NCBI GenBank assembly: GCA_025175895.1
Contig: CM045990.1
Coordinates: forward strand, 44,884,658-44,948,657
Direction of reading: 5' to 3'
Source: Wurfbainia villosa
Taxonomy: Eukaryota; Streptophyta; Magnoliopsida; Zingiberales; Zingiberaceae
DNA: 64,000 nucleotides
A program made the translations under genes and the position numbers. Below are positions 24,050 through 35,830 of this stretch, one piece after another. The notes under the pieces were generated by a model, which searched no databases, was not told the origin of the DNA, and saw only the letters and a list, made by a program, of their open reading frames with translations. Position 1 is the first letter of the stretch. Each line of letters opens with the position of its first letter.

Positions 24050-25130
24050 ATGATTAATTTGACATAATATCGATTCATTTAATGTATATGAGGGTGGGCG
24101 TGAGCTACACGTCCATAGAGAGATCGCTGAGTTCCTCACTCGGGTGATATGTTGATACTATCATACGGGAGTTGTGGATCCGCATGATCCGACTCCAAGA
24201 TTAGCCGGTCGGCGAAAAACCGGCTCAAATCACATTCGCAGAAGACTGATCCGTGTAGCTCGGGCCTACTTATCGAGACGATGGAGCCTAATTTCTACTA
24301 TACGGTCCGGCTTCCAAGTGAGACAGAACGGCCTCGATTTACGGCGAGGCCGCCTGTGGGATATGGCAATTTCTACTGGTCTTCGAGCAACAGTTACCCG
24401 GCGATTTAGGCTTTCTCCTGAGAAGGCGATTTCCGGCGCAAAGATTACGCAGATTTACAGATTTTCTACTGTAATAATGCACCCATCTCGAGATGGAGTA
24501 ATAATCGTGATGGAGTATAATATAATTTAATGCCAGTTGTCCAGAGGATAGTTTCGGATGACACGCTTGTTCAGTGGACTAGATGGGCATCTATGTGTCA
24601 AGATGGTAGGATTTGCAGTTCTTCCTACCGAGAGGCATTGGTGAGCTTTGTTGATCGAGTCGGCTCAACAGAGGGTCAATATCGACAAGAAGAGGAAACA
24701 ACTGAAGAACTCAGATCGTGTACCCAACTGCACACCGGACAAGAGCAAAGTGGCCGCCAGGGCGAGTCATTTTGGGGCATCTAGCCGCCTTTAAATCAGA
24801 CTTCACTCCTCCCGCCTTCTCTCCCGACGCAAGAGAGAAGGACGCACTGACACTATACTCCACTGCGAGAGCATATCGCCTCAACAGACTTGGGTTAGTT
24901 TGCTATTATTGCAAATCGCTCGACATCCGAGCCGATTGTTCGCTGAAGGCTCAGCATGTGGCTTCCGGGGTTTCTATTCAGGGAGGACCGCAGATGCCTG
25001 GGACTCTGAGAGGGGCCGCTCAGATACCTTCAACGCCGCAGAGACCTCCTCGCAGAGTCACCATGGCATACATGGACAGGATAAAGTGACGTCTAGGGTT
25101 CAGGTTCAAAACCGCAGTGCAGACATGCAT
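24050..25130 (+). pseudogene. Chromovirus gag, frame-broken
   Basis: Gag-like fragments lie in at least three frames: 24174-24530, 24530-24784 and 24718-25145. A degenerate zinc knuckle (CYYCKSLDIRADC) is at about 24899-24940 and should read CYYC...GH...C. The usual GH between the cysteines is lost through changes at CTGGG and CTGAGG-like contexts. No continuous frame exists, and the piece is identified by position and the knuckle. The start could not be fixed. Confidence 0.6.
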
Positions 25131-25149
25131 TCCCATCCACCATAAGATT

Positions 25150-26700
25150 ATTCTGCAGCAAAGAACCATACATGAAGATCACCGCAACCCTCGCCATCGT
25201 TCAGACTACCAGAACTACCAAGACTAAAGATAAAGATATCACCTATCACATCACCGTCAGACGGGCCTCAGTGCACAACCACCTTGGCAAAGTTGATACC
25301 ACCTCCACCGCGGCCGAGATCGGGCGGATTTATGCGATTACACAGAGAGGATGCGCAATGAGCCAACGACCAGATTTCGGTACGGTTTCACTTTATGCAT
25401 TTTCACTATTATGCTAGTTGATACATCGATAGTTCACATTCGCTTATTTCTCGTTTACGAGAGATCGAGAGAGACTACCTACTAGTAGATCACAGAGATT
25501 AGTCGCCTCCCTACCGTCTGGCGATACATTGACGCTACGAGGTTCGAGGTTGTCCCTTAGATTTTGGTAACATCATCCTATCAGATTTATTGGTACCGGA
25601 TATGGTCGAGTTTGATATTATCTCGCATGGATCAAGATATCATGCCAGATCGATCATCACAAGCGATTGCTAGACGAGGTAGTCAGCATTCCGACCCTAA
25701 CCTCGCGGATTTCACATCCATAGGATGACAGATAGCGGCTTTTATCTGCCGCTTTGCTGCCAAGGTTTTCTTATCTATGATCAATGTAGAAGACAAGCTG
25801 GTGACTCTCGATCGCGGACATCCCTATTGTTCGAGAGTATCCGCATGTGTCTTTCCGAGGAGTTACCGGCCCGCCTCCCAAGACAAGTGGAGTTCATGAT
25901 CGAAGCACCGACTGGACGCCACATCGAAAGCTCCTTATCGTACGGCCCCGAGAGAGTTGGACGAAAAGGTTCTCCAGTGAACTTTGGATAGAGGTTTTAT
26001 TCTCCCAGTGTATCACCCTGGGTTCTCCTGCCTTCGTGAAGAAGAAAGATGGTTCGATGAGACTGCATCGACTACAGCAATCAACGCTGTCACTATCAAA
26101 AATAAATATCCCCGCCACGATCGAGGACTTGCTCTTGTTTCAGGTACATCACCTATTCTAAGATTGATCCTCATCCTGATATCATCAATTTTGCTGGTTA
26201 GAGATTGACATTGGAAAGCGTTAGTACGGATATGGACACTATGAGTTTTAGTAATGCCATTTGGGCTTACCAATGCTCAGCGGTATTCATGGATTTGATG
26301 AAGTGAATTTATGGATTTCCCTAGATCGGTTCATCATTGTTTTTATCGATGACATTACGGTCTATTCTCGTTAGGAGGAACACAGCGCGACATCTTCCTT
26401 GTTCTCGATAGGCTCGACGAGCGGCTATATCACGAGTTCAATAAATCGCATTTTGGTTACACTCGATCGGTTTTAGGACATGTGGTTTGGTAGAGGTATT
26501 TGATTGGCCCCGAAGATCGAGTGTCAGATTAGGAGCGTAAAATCGATTCGGAGGTTCGCGATTTCCTAGGCTTGGCGATTATTACGAGCGGTTCGTTGAG
26601 GTTTCTCGAGCATTGCTATGACCATTGACCGCCTTACGGGAAGGCGTGAAGTTCCGTGGATAGAGGCATGCGAGACTAGTTTTCAGAGTTGAAGAGAGGA
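25150..26700 (+). pseudogene. Chromovirus protease and reverse transcriptase, frame-broken
   Basis: A protease remnant with LVDTS near 25410 is followed by the region before RT. RT is recognisable in pieces: VKKKDGSMRL at about 26036 in one frame, then NAVTIKNKYP in a second frame at about 26085. Further downstream are the FGLTNA-like segment and a sequence matching FIDDI near 26337. The pieces match the gypsy RT order, but every 50-150 bases the frame changes. As in gag, most differences from what the family expects are small losses. RNase H immediately downstream is clean. Confidence 0.65.
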
Positions 26701-26719
26701 TTGGTGTCAGATCACGAGT

Positions 26720-27340
26720 ATTACCATCGAGGGCGATGGTTTCGTTCTATATACAGATGCATCTCTACAGGATTTAGGCGCAGTATTGATGCAGCATGGC
26801 AAGGTAGTCTCTTATGCTTCTCGCCAGTTGAAGGATCATGAGAAAAACTACCCAGTTCATGATTTAGAGTTAGCCGCTATTATCTATGCCTTGAAGATTT
26901 GGAGACATCATTTATATGGTATTACGTTTGAGATTCTTACTGATCATAAGAGTCTCAAATATCTGTTTACGCAGAAGGAACTCAATCTCTGACAGAGGAG
27001 ATGGATGGAGTTCCTGAAGGATTATGACTGTACCATCAGCTACCACCCAGGGAAAGCCAATGTGGTTGCCGATGCACTTAGCCGGAAGTCCCGAGGGACT
27101 TTAGCTTCCTTCCGAGTTTTGGTCACAGATTTGATTCAGGGTTTCTCTGAGTTGAGTCTTGAGGAGAAGGGACCGACAGAGCAGGGCATTCTGGTTACCA
27201 TGGTTGCTCAGTCGTCTATCCGAACGAGAGTCCGGGAGGCTCAGGCCAGTGATCAGCATTTACAGTTCATTGGCAGTCAGATAACTTCTGGACAGCAGAC
27301 TAAGTTCACCCGCGATGATGAGGGTATTATATATTTCTGA
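26720..27340 (+). pseudogene. Chromovirus RNase H and start of integrase linker
   Basis: 26740-26992 encodes [16 protein letters not shown], the family's first catalytic Asp. [24 protein letters not shown] follows with the catalytic Glu, then [20 protein letters not shown] with a further Asp. A TGA at 26990-26992 stands where the family has Arg or Gln, and 27005 onward continues in frame with [28 protein letters not shown]. One stop apart, the domain is intact. A second stop (TGA) at 27338 precedes the integrase zinc-binding segment. Confidence 0.85.
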
Positions 27341-28407
27341 GGCAGATTATGTGTACCTCAGCCTCACCCGGTTATGGAGGAGTTACTACAGGAGGCTCAT
27401 CGCTCTCGATTTGTGATCCACCCAGGCAGAAATCACATGTATCGAGATTTAAAATGGTTGTATTGGTGGAACGGTATGAAGAAGGACATCGCGGATTTTG
27501 TAGCTAGATGTCTGATTTGTCAGCAGGTAAAGGCTGAGCACCAGAGACCAACTGAATTACTTCAGAGGATTCCTATTCCCGAGTGGAAGTGGGATCATAT
27601 TACTATGGATTTTGTGATGGGTTTGCCTAGGACACGTCAAGGCCATGACGCGATTTGGGTAGTCGTAGACCGACTAACCAAATCCGCGCACTTCTTATCG
27701 ATTCGGAAGACTGACTCTCTGGATCATTTGGTAGAGGTGTATTGTCGGGAGATCGTCAGATTACATGGTGTTCCTTTGAGCATTATATCAGATAGAGATC
27801 CCCGGTTCACGTCTAGGTTCTGGCATTGTCTGCAGCAGGCTTTAGGCACACAACTTCGGTTTAGTACTGCATTCCATCCGCAGACCGATGGACAGTCTGA
27901 GTGGACCATTCAGACACTAGAGGATTTGCTGAGATCCTGTGTTATAGATTTCGGAGGCAACTGGGAGGATCATTTGTCGTTAGTGGAATTCGCCTACAAT
28001 AACAGTTATCATTCGGCTATCCAAATGACCCCGTATGAGGCATTGTATGGTAGACCGTGTCGTACACCCACCCTCTGGGAGGAGGTTGGGGAGACCCAGT
28101 TGCTAGGACCCCAGAGAGCTCAGCATGAGGCAGAGTTGGTCCGTACTATCAGATGTAGGATGACAGAGGCGCAGGATCGCCAGAAGAGTTATGCAGATCG
28201 TAGACGGAGACCTTTGGAGTTCTCTATTGGTGATCATGTATTCCTGTGAGTTTCACCCACGAAAGGGGTGAAGAGATTTGACCTCCGTGGTAAGCTAGCT
28301 CCTAGATACATAGGTCCGTTTGAGATTTTGGAGAGGATCGGAGCAGTTGCTTATCGTCTAGCACTACCACCATCTTTGACGAGTATACATGATGTGTTCC
28401 ATGTGTC
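27341..28407 (+). pseudogene. Chromovirus integrase, interrupted before its chromodomain
   Basis: 27374-28249 carries the HHCC zinc-binding module (H at HRSRFVIH, CLICQQVKAEH). The catalytic core follows, with Asp in MDFVMGLP, Asp in ISDRDPRF and Glu in GQSEWTIQ, then the conserved YNNSYHSAIQMTPYEALYGRPC. After a TGA at 28247, 28268-28407 gives [19 protein letters not shown] and HDVFHVSV, the family GPY/F module. The frame ends where the element at 28408 was inserted and resumes at 37268. The Arg after SE in the core is Trp. It was probably functional shortly before insertion except for the stops. Confidence 0.9.
28403..28407. repeat. Target-site duplication GTGTC, left copy
   Basis: GTGTC precedes the LTR start TGTTAGGAAT at 28408 and recurs at 37263-37267 directly after the LTR end CCAACA. 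Confidence 0.92.
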
Positions 28408-29817
28408 TGTTAGGAATATTGTAACGGCTAGAGGGGGGGTGAATAGCGTCTTTCGTGCGATGTCGTAAATCGATCGCGTCCATGTCTACAATTTCGTTAG
28501 TACGCAACGGAAATAGAAATGATACAATAACGAAATGAACAACACGCTAACACGAGTATGTAACGTGGTTCGGAACCGAATGGTTCCTACTCCACGGATC
28601 GAGCTCTAAAGAGCCCTAGTGATGCACACGCACTCACTAATCAATAAACTCCTTCTCGGAACAATCCGGAGGCGGAGAAACCTCGTACAATATGTCTTAT
28701 AAGAGTAAGAACGAAATACAAGCAATATACAATGTAAATACAAAATACAAGTAAAGAAAAGACTTTACAACACTTGTTTTGATTGCTTGAATGCTTGGTT
28801 GCTTGCTTGCACTTGGAGACCTGATTTGCACCAACAAATCGCCCCAATAGCCCTCAAGAACCGATAGTTTTTCCTCCATCACGAGCTCCATATATAGCTT
28901 CAACCTGTGCTGGAAAAAGTCGATCAGTCGACTGATCGGGACCATCAGTCGACTGATGCCACTGTTGTCGTGAGACAACGGCTAGATCCACGCTAGATAA
29001 GTCCAACGGAACCTTCATCAGTCGACTGATTGTGACCATCAGTCGACTGATGGAGTCCTCACTCGACCAGTCGAGTCTCGACTCCATTCTGTGGCCGATT
29101 TCTCGAGCACCAGTCGACTGATCACATGATCGGGCCGATTTATCAACTCATCGATCACCGCCCACTTGGCGGTCGCTAGGGCCTATAACCCTCAACCCTA
29201 GTTGACTCGGTCCAGTCGACTGCCACATGGCACCAGTCGACTGGCACACCTCAAACATGAGGTTTTAACCCAAGTATGGTTCCCCCATACTTGCTAGACC
29301 ACCCTTAGCCTAGACCTAAGCCTTCTAGCCACCTCCATCAGCCTCACGCCTCTCGGATCCCTCCAAGTCATCCATGACTTGTTAATCCATCGCGCTAGCC
29401 TTCAGGTGCTTCCATCGGCTATGTCATGCTAACGGTGTCTACACCGCCAAGACTCCGCTTGGACTTTACGCCGCCAACCATTGGACTTATGCTGCCAAGA
29501 CTACCACTTGGACCTTACGCCGCCAATATCAATCCCCTTGGACTTCTAATGCCAACCCATGTTGGACTTTCCATGTCAAGACCATGCTTGGACTTTCTAT
29601 GCCAAGACCATGCTTGGACTTTCCCAAATGCCAAGACCATGCTTGGACTTTCCCTTGCCAACCCATGTTGGACTTTTACATTGCCAAGACCATGCTTGGA
29701 CTTTCCTTGACAATTACATTGTCATATGTTTTTGTCGAAACATCAAAACACATCAAAACATCACTTGAGCCAAAACCGAGTCCTGGTCAATCGTGACCTG
29801 GGCCGATTGCACCAACA
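28408..29817 (-). repeat. 3' LTR of the non-autonomous element
   Basis: 1410 bp, TGTTAGG...CCAACA. It holds about seven palindromic CAGTCGACTG-type motifs at 28915-29245 and a 24-30-bp minisatellite at 29440-29712. Confidence 0.92.
29440..29712. repeat. Minisatellite in the LTR of the non-autonomous element
   Basis: About ten units of 24-30 bp built on GCCAAGACCATGCTTGGACTT. The plus-strand ORFs here, which repeat AKTMLGLS-like words, are simply translations of the array. The right LTR has one unit more (36863-37152). Confidence 0.85.
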
Positions 29818-29831
29818 ATCTCCCCCTTTTT
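29818..29831 (-). other. Polypurine tract of the non-autonomous element
   Basis: Minus strand AAAAAGGGGGAGAT directly upstream of the 3' LTR. Confidence 0.88.
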
Positions 29832-31586
29832 GATGTTTGACAAAAACCAAACAAATTATTGAGTTAGAACACTAACTCAAATTCCTTACCAATTATTCCA
29901 AATTGGTAAACACTCTCCAAATGTTCTCCCCCAAACATTCTCCCCCTTTTTGACTAACATCAAAAAGGTTTTCTCTCCAAGGAGGTCAATGTCTCATGTC
30001 CCAATGAGATCTTACAATCTCCCCCTTGGTCCAAAAATACCTAGGATGTCTACCATCTTCTTAGTGATAAGTCTCATATCACTCAAGAGAGGCAATCCTA
30101 TTTACTCTCCCAATTTCCAAATTGGGTATCAAAACCCATCAATTTTCCCAAATTGATGATACTCTTCTAATAACTTCACCTCTTCAAGGAAACATCCATC
30201 ATCCCAAGATGGATACCTCCCCCTAAAGACTTGCTCCCCCTTGACCATTGCACTAACAATGCCCTATGGGAAGTTCCTAAGCCAATAGGAACTCTAAGCC
30301 ATCAAAAATTAAGGTTAGAAATTCAACATTGAACTCTCCAACACCTTAAAATTGATACAAACCCTAAACACCTCTCCTAATCAATATCCAATGGATTTTC
30401 ACCCTTCATCATGCTTCCCAAGGCATATCCTAGGGTTAGGAGTGATTAGGGACCATAACCGTAGCTGAAATCGGGTCAAACAGCCTTGGTTACCCCGAAA
30501 TCAGGCTATCAATAACTTCAGTTACTACCATCGATGATGTGTCCATCACCGACCGCACGGGCAACAATGAGTGATACAACGCAATGAGTCCAACGTGCCC
30601 ATCACCGATCAGATCAGAGTAGAAGCAAATGATCGATAATCAAAACCGATTTTAAATCGACTCGACTTTTGGAAATTCATAAGTAATTCTACGTAAATCA
30701 AAAAATCACGAAACTTGATACGTATATTACTTAACACACATACAATCAGTGAAAAATTTCGGAAAAATATTTTTACCATTGAATTAGGAGATTGATACAA
30801 AATCCAAAAGTGACTAAAAACTTTAAGGTTTAAGCTCACTTTGTATCAATCTTATCAATGGTGATTGCTATCAAAAGATAGACTTCACCAAGGTTTTTCA
30901 AAATGATTTTAAAATGTTTTTTAAAAACCCTATTTTGGATCATTTTCCTTGGGCTCTATGCACATGGCTTGTACCCAAGCTTTCCTAATGATCCAAATGT
31001 TGAATTAATATGAGTTTGGGTTCAACTAGATGCAAAAACTATGCACCTTGAACATAACTCATATCCTAGCATCTCACATGTATCTAGGGTGTATAAGTAC
31101 ACATACATGTCAATTTAATGTGAGATGTGGACTTTGGTTCATTTGATTTAGGATTTCATGCATCTTCTAAGGCAACCCTACTTGATTCCCTTATGAATGG
31201 GACTTCAAGTCATGTCACTTTCCTTAACTCAATGTTCAATCAAATTAATGCATGAAATGATCATGGCATAGTGATGGCAAAATAAAAATATGACCAATGA
31301 TCATGATGTCATGGAATATGATGAAATTTAAGAACACATGACATCTAAAATAATCCTAAGCAATAACATGACATGGTATATGATAGGATGCAATTTCATG
31401 TCATGATATATCAACTTTCATAAGCAATACAATCATACAAGTACTCATCCAAACACACAAGATTTTCATACACAAAAATTTCATTTAACTTAAAATTTTT
31501 AGTCTTTTACATTCAAAATCGAGATTGGCTATGCTCAATCTCACTACAGAAACTGACAACAAAAGAAAATCTAACATCCTAAATAT
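29832..31586 (-). other. Non-coding spacer downstream of the extra ORF
   Basis: AT-rich with short C-rich runs. From 30385 it matches the start of the window (1-860). No coding motif was seen. The block at 30520-30660 contains CGATCG-type words where the relative at 110-200 has AGTCGACT motifs. Confidence 0.6.
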
Positions 31587-32857
31587 CTAATCGTCCGCAG
31601 GAGGTGGCGGTGGAGGAGGCTGCTGACTCAGGGTCCAGGCCCGCATCATCTCTAACATATCGAGCTGATGCTGCTCTATGCGGCTCTGGGACTCCTCCAT
31701 CCTATCAAGACGTGCGCTGAAGGATGTCTGGCCTGCCAGTATCTCTGACAGCCTAGCGTCAACCGACTGCTGATAGTCCTGAAATCTGGACTCCAGCCGG
31801 CCACGACGATCATCTGATGGACCCGCCGCTGATGCATCTGCCGGCATCTGATCGTCCTCATCAGCGGCATCTACATCCTCGTAGTCCTCTGCTGTATCTC
31901 CGGGTACTGGAGGAGGCTCTCTGTGTGCCCTGGGTGGTGGTCGTGGTGCCAACTCCATCATCGGCCCATCATCCGTAGCTTTGCTAAAGAGAATTCTGAA
32001 TTGATATACAGTCGTACACCTCCGATAGCGCTCTCAGAGAACCCCTGTGGATGTTGACGCCTACGGACTCTAACCATGCGGTAATGATATGACCAAAAGG
32101 CATATGCACTTTCCCTTGTACAGGGGAAATGAAATGCACAATGCAGTGGAACATGTTTAATGCAAAGTTAATATCTAACCTATGACGCATGGCGTATAGT
32201 AGAAAGAGATGGGGAGGCCGAATCTTGGCCAGACCCCGAGTGACAATGGGAAGAAAACACCCAACAATGACCTTGTAAAGGACATTGTCAGTGATAACCT
32301 TCGATGATAGGAAATAAGTTTTGGGCCGGTGGACAAGGATAACCAAAAATGTGATCATGAATGGACTCCATAGAGATATGGGCAAAGGGCTCTGGTAAAG
32401 GGAAATCCATGGTAGGGTAACAGATAAAAGTGTCATCTGAGGGCCTACACTCGAGAAACTCCTGCAGTATCGCAGGAGTGAACTCTAACTCACGTTTTGC
32501 AATGCGAGTAGTGTAAGTAGGGTCGTCATCCACTTTCTTTAGGTTTTGATAAAATTCCTTAAGAAGGTCGTCGTTAATAGAATGGGTGCATAGGACGACT
32601 TTCATGAGACTATAGTATGAAATTAACTCCATGACATCACTACAATGACGGTTAAAAAAATCCCTGTCGATGTACCTAACCAACATTGGTTGGTACACTC
32701 GAGATTCACCCTCAGGTGGATCATCCCTACGGCCTCTCCTATTATGAATGCAATGTATGATATGACATGCAAGGGCAATAATACATGATTAGATAAACCT
32801 AAATTATAACGGAAATAAAAATTAGGGCTCGGAAGAAAATCATTACTTAGGCGCCAT
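31587..32857 (-). pseudogene. Spliced ORF of the plant transposon-protein domain family, frameshifted
   Basis: ATGGCGCCTAA (32857-32847) joins across a GT-AG intron (32846-32739) to GAGAGGCC at 32738, giving MAPKRGRRDDPPEGESRVYQP and an open frame to 32288. The middle contains RYIDRDFFN, DDLLKEFYQNL and RELEFTP. After a frameshift between 32436 and 32288 comes PPHLFLLYAMRHRLDINFA and MPFGHIITAWLESVGV. This order fits the 'putative plant transposon protein' family (PF20167-like). A second frameshift near 32010 leads to a Pro-rich, acidic segment and a short coiled coil ending in a polyproline tail at 31587. The molecular function of the family is unknown. It occupies the place where pol would be. 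Confidence 0.75.
32739..32846 (-). other. Predicted intron in the extra ORF
   Basis: 108 bases, donor GTAATG and acceptor ATAATAG. Removing it joins an 11-base first exon (MAP and two bases of Lys) in frame to the long second exon. Without splicing, the ATG reads only five codons. Confidence 0.65.
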
Positions 32858-34104
32858 TTGAAGGTGTGGCCGGAGAGAGAACTTAGATGTTGCTGGGGGT
32901 CGCCGGAGAACTTCAGACGCCGGAACCCTAATCAGAACAAGGAAGGATCAACCCTAAAACATGTGAAATAGGGCTCGAAATAAGTGAAAAACGGAAGAGG
33001 AGAGGCTTATCTATCAAACCTAACACTTTGGGCGGTTGGCACGGCCGGAAGAATCGGTCGGAGATGAAGATGGCGATCGGAGAAAGAAAGGAGAAGAAAA
33101 GCTCGTCGTGTGAAGACGCCGAACCCTAGCGGTTCAGCGTTATAAAATCGCGATCGCCGATGTGAGCATCGATCGGATCGATCACGGTTTATTACCGGTT
33201 TACCGAGCGGCAATGATCGATCCGCTCTAATCGATCGCTAAACCTTCCGTGATGTGCTACGATGAGCATCGGTCGATCGATGTTGCTAATCATCGATCGA
33301 TGTGATCACTGATCGCTTCGCGTCGAGCACTCGATCGATGACCCTACGGCCTTGGAATGAGCATTACCAACGATGTATCCATCACATCGATGTTCAAGCA
33401 GTCGAGTCATGAAGTGAGCACTCGACTGATGACTGAATCGTATCATGCTACAGTGTCATCAGTCGACTGATATCTGATTTCCAGTTCTGAAAATCAGAAG
33501 ATCTCGATTTCATCATCTCAATTATTCCATTTTATCACGTTAGATCTTGTATATCGAATGTATTGATGTTATACTTTTATTCGTGTATTCGTTAATGTAT
33601 TCTAATGTTTTATTTCATTTTTGCAAACATTAGCATTCAATGATTTCCAAAAACCTAACATCTCACCCTTTCTAAGTGTTAAAATACACAATCAAGGTAA
33701 AAGACTTGTTTTGTGAGATGCAATCTATCCTAGACATTCCTTCCATGCAAACATATGGTAAAACATATGAAGCATGGTGAGTACAAGACATCAAGTTGTG
33801 TGGCACTTGAGTATCACTCTAGATGTTACTTTTACATCTTAAACACACATCTCTTGATACATGAACTTCTAAAGTGTGCCAACAATCAAAGTTACACACT
33901 ATGACCTCTAAATCTAGATCGTGTCAATTTTATTGATTTTCATGTTTTCAAGATATATATATTGACACATCCTAAAATTCTTTGAAATTAAGGCTCAAAG
34001 ATATTTCCAAGGTAACTATAACCTTGAAGGTAACCTAAAGTGTCACCTTTATCATGGTTGAGTTAACTACCCATCCAATCAAGGTTGGCACACCCTAAAC
34101 CCAT
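32858..34104 (-). other. Spacer between gag and the extra ORF
   Basis: 32858-33150 looks like a gene 5' untranslated region in minus orientation (TAGGGTTCCGG, CT-rich runs). 33150-33420 is full of CGATCG words, and 33420-33480 has AGTCGACT motifs. The rest is AT-rich. The short minus ORF at 33007-33213 has no known domain. Confidence 0.5.
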
Positions 34105-35762
34105 CTAGCGTGAATCAATCACGCTCTTAGGAACCCAAAACCGATTTGAGCTCCTAGGGTTAATTAGGTATTCCTTAGGAATAACCTCCCTAGATACCTT
34201 CCTAATGACCCTCATAGGCTTATTAGCCTTGATCATTTTGGTCTTGCCTCGGTTAACCTTAGGGATTGCCTCCCTAACAACCTTCTTAGTGGCCACCCTA
34301 GATTTCTTCGAAACCTTGGCCATTAGGCACAAACCTTGGTCAACTCTAGGGATGACTTTCCCATTGACCTTGGTCTTCCTAGACCTAGTTAGTGTCCCAT
34401 AGTCAAATGGAACACTATGGTAAGTCACCTTGGACTTAGGTTTGTGACCCAAACCATTCTTGCCCTTGGTTGACTTTTGACTCTTAGGTCCTAGAGTTTG
34501 ACAATTAGACCCTTGAAATTGATTTTGTATCTTGTTTAAGGTCTTTTCCAATTTCTCAAGCCTTGACCTCAAGGCTTGGTTCTCTAATTCTAATTGCCCA
34601 ATTTTAGAATTTTTATTTAAGTCTTGGGCATTGGACTTTCTTGGCATATGCCTAGTCCATTTTGGATTAAAACCTAGATGTTCTTGTATTTTCTTAATAG
34701 ATTCCCTAGGTATGGTTTTTCTAGGGACATTAGTCCCAAATTTCTCCTTATTCTTAAGGTAAACATTCTTAGCTCCTAAACAAATATGTTTGTTATTTCT
34801 AGCATGCTCTTTATGATACATAACAAAATTGCTAAAATTAGTTCTAGCATGCTTTTTAATATTTAAATTAGACGGAGCATTTTTTAAATATACCTTAGGG
34901 TTTGCCTTAGTGGCTCCCCCTACTTGTGATGCTCCCCTTTGCCCCTTCTTCTTCTTCTTTGGGCATTGACTTCGGTAATGACCCGGTAGTCGACATTTGA
35001 AGCAAATGACATGCTCCTTGCTCTTTTGACTTGGAGAATCAGTGTCCATTGACTTTTGTTGACTTTTAGGTGCCGGAGGAGCTTTCTTGATTCTCTTTGG
35101 GCATTTGCTCTTGTAATGCCCATACTCCCTACACTCAAAGCACATAATATTATTTTTATTTTGAATTGAGGTGTTTGAGTTACCTATGATGGTGGAGACT
35201 GGAATTGGACTTTGGGCTTCTTCATCTTGACCGGATGTCGAAGCTTCTTCTTCTTGATGTTCCGGTATGAAGGTTCTCTCCTCCCCCTCAATCCTTGAGG
35301 TGGATGCTTCTTCCACTTCCTCCACCTCTTCCGACCCAGAAGTTGACTCCTCACTTTCTTGTGAGGATGATGATGATTCTTCTTCGGTCTCCTCCTCTTC
35401 CAAGTCTTCTTGAACCAATTCGGGATTGTTGTGGAACTTAATCAACTTGTTCCACAACTCCTTGGAATCCCTATAGCTTCCTAATCTTGACAAAATATCG
35501 TTAGGTATCAAATCAATCAACATTTTTGTTACCTTAACGGTTGTCTTGAATTTCTCCCGTTGCTCCTCGGTCCATCGCTTCATTTTGAGGATTTACATAG
35601 ATTCTCTCCTCTCAGAGCATCAAAACCTATAGTCACGGCAAACCAATTTTCTATATTCGTCATTAGAAAATATTCCATCCTACCTTTCCAATACGCGAAA
35701 TGTTCACGGTTGAAGGAAGGTGGATTGTTGACGTCGTCACCCAATTTTTCTTGGAAATCCAT
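34105..35762 (-). pseudogene. Gag of the non-autonomous element, one frameshift
   Basis: The N-terminus (35762-35583) reads NNPPSFNREHFAYWKGRMEYFL, the conserved entry of this gag family. A frameshift lies near 35583. The main frame (35583-34105, 492 codons) has KELWNKLIKFHNNPEL at about residues 41-56, an acidic Ser/Glu-rich linker at 58-125, and two CCHC knuckles at about 148-161 (CFECREYGHYKSKC) and 194-207 (CFKCRLPGHYRSQC). A basic segment, a coiled coil at about 335-375 and a basic C-terminus follow. Gag would package element RNA. It is markedly better preserved than anything else in the element, which fits a pol-less element that still supplies its own particle protein. Confidence 0.85.
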
Positions 35763-35816
35763 ATTCTTCCCTCTAGATTCTTGACTCCGGGTTGTTAATC
35801 CGTAGAAGAGCCCCGG

Positions 35817-35828
35817 GCTCTGATACCA
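35817..35828 (-). other. Primer-binding site of the non-autonomous element
   Basis: Minus strand TGGTATCAGAGC, two bases inside the 5' LTR end; initiator tRNA-Met type. Confidence 0.92.
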
Positions 35829-35830
35829 CT

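Noticed and set aside
29426..29796. Overlapping plus-strand ORFs rich in AKTMLGLS and RPCLDF words (also 36795-37336)
   Set aside because: They are translations of the LTR minisatellite in three frames, on the strand opposite to the element's genes.
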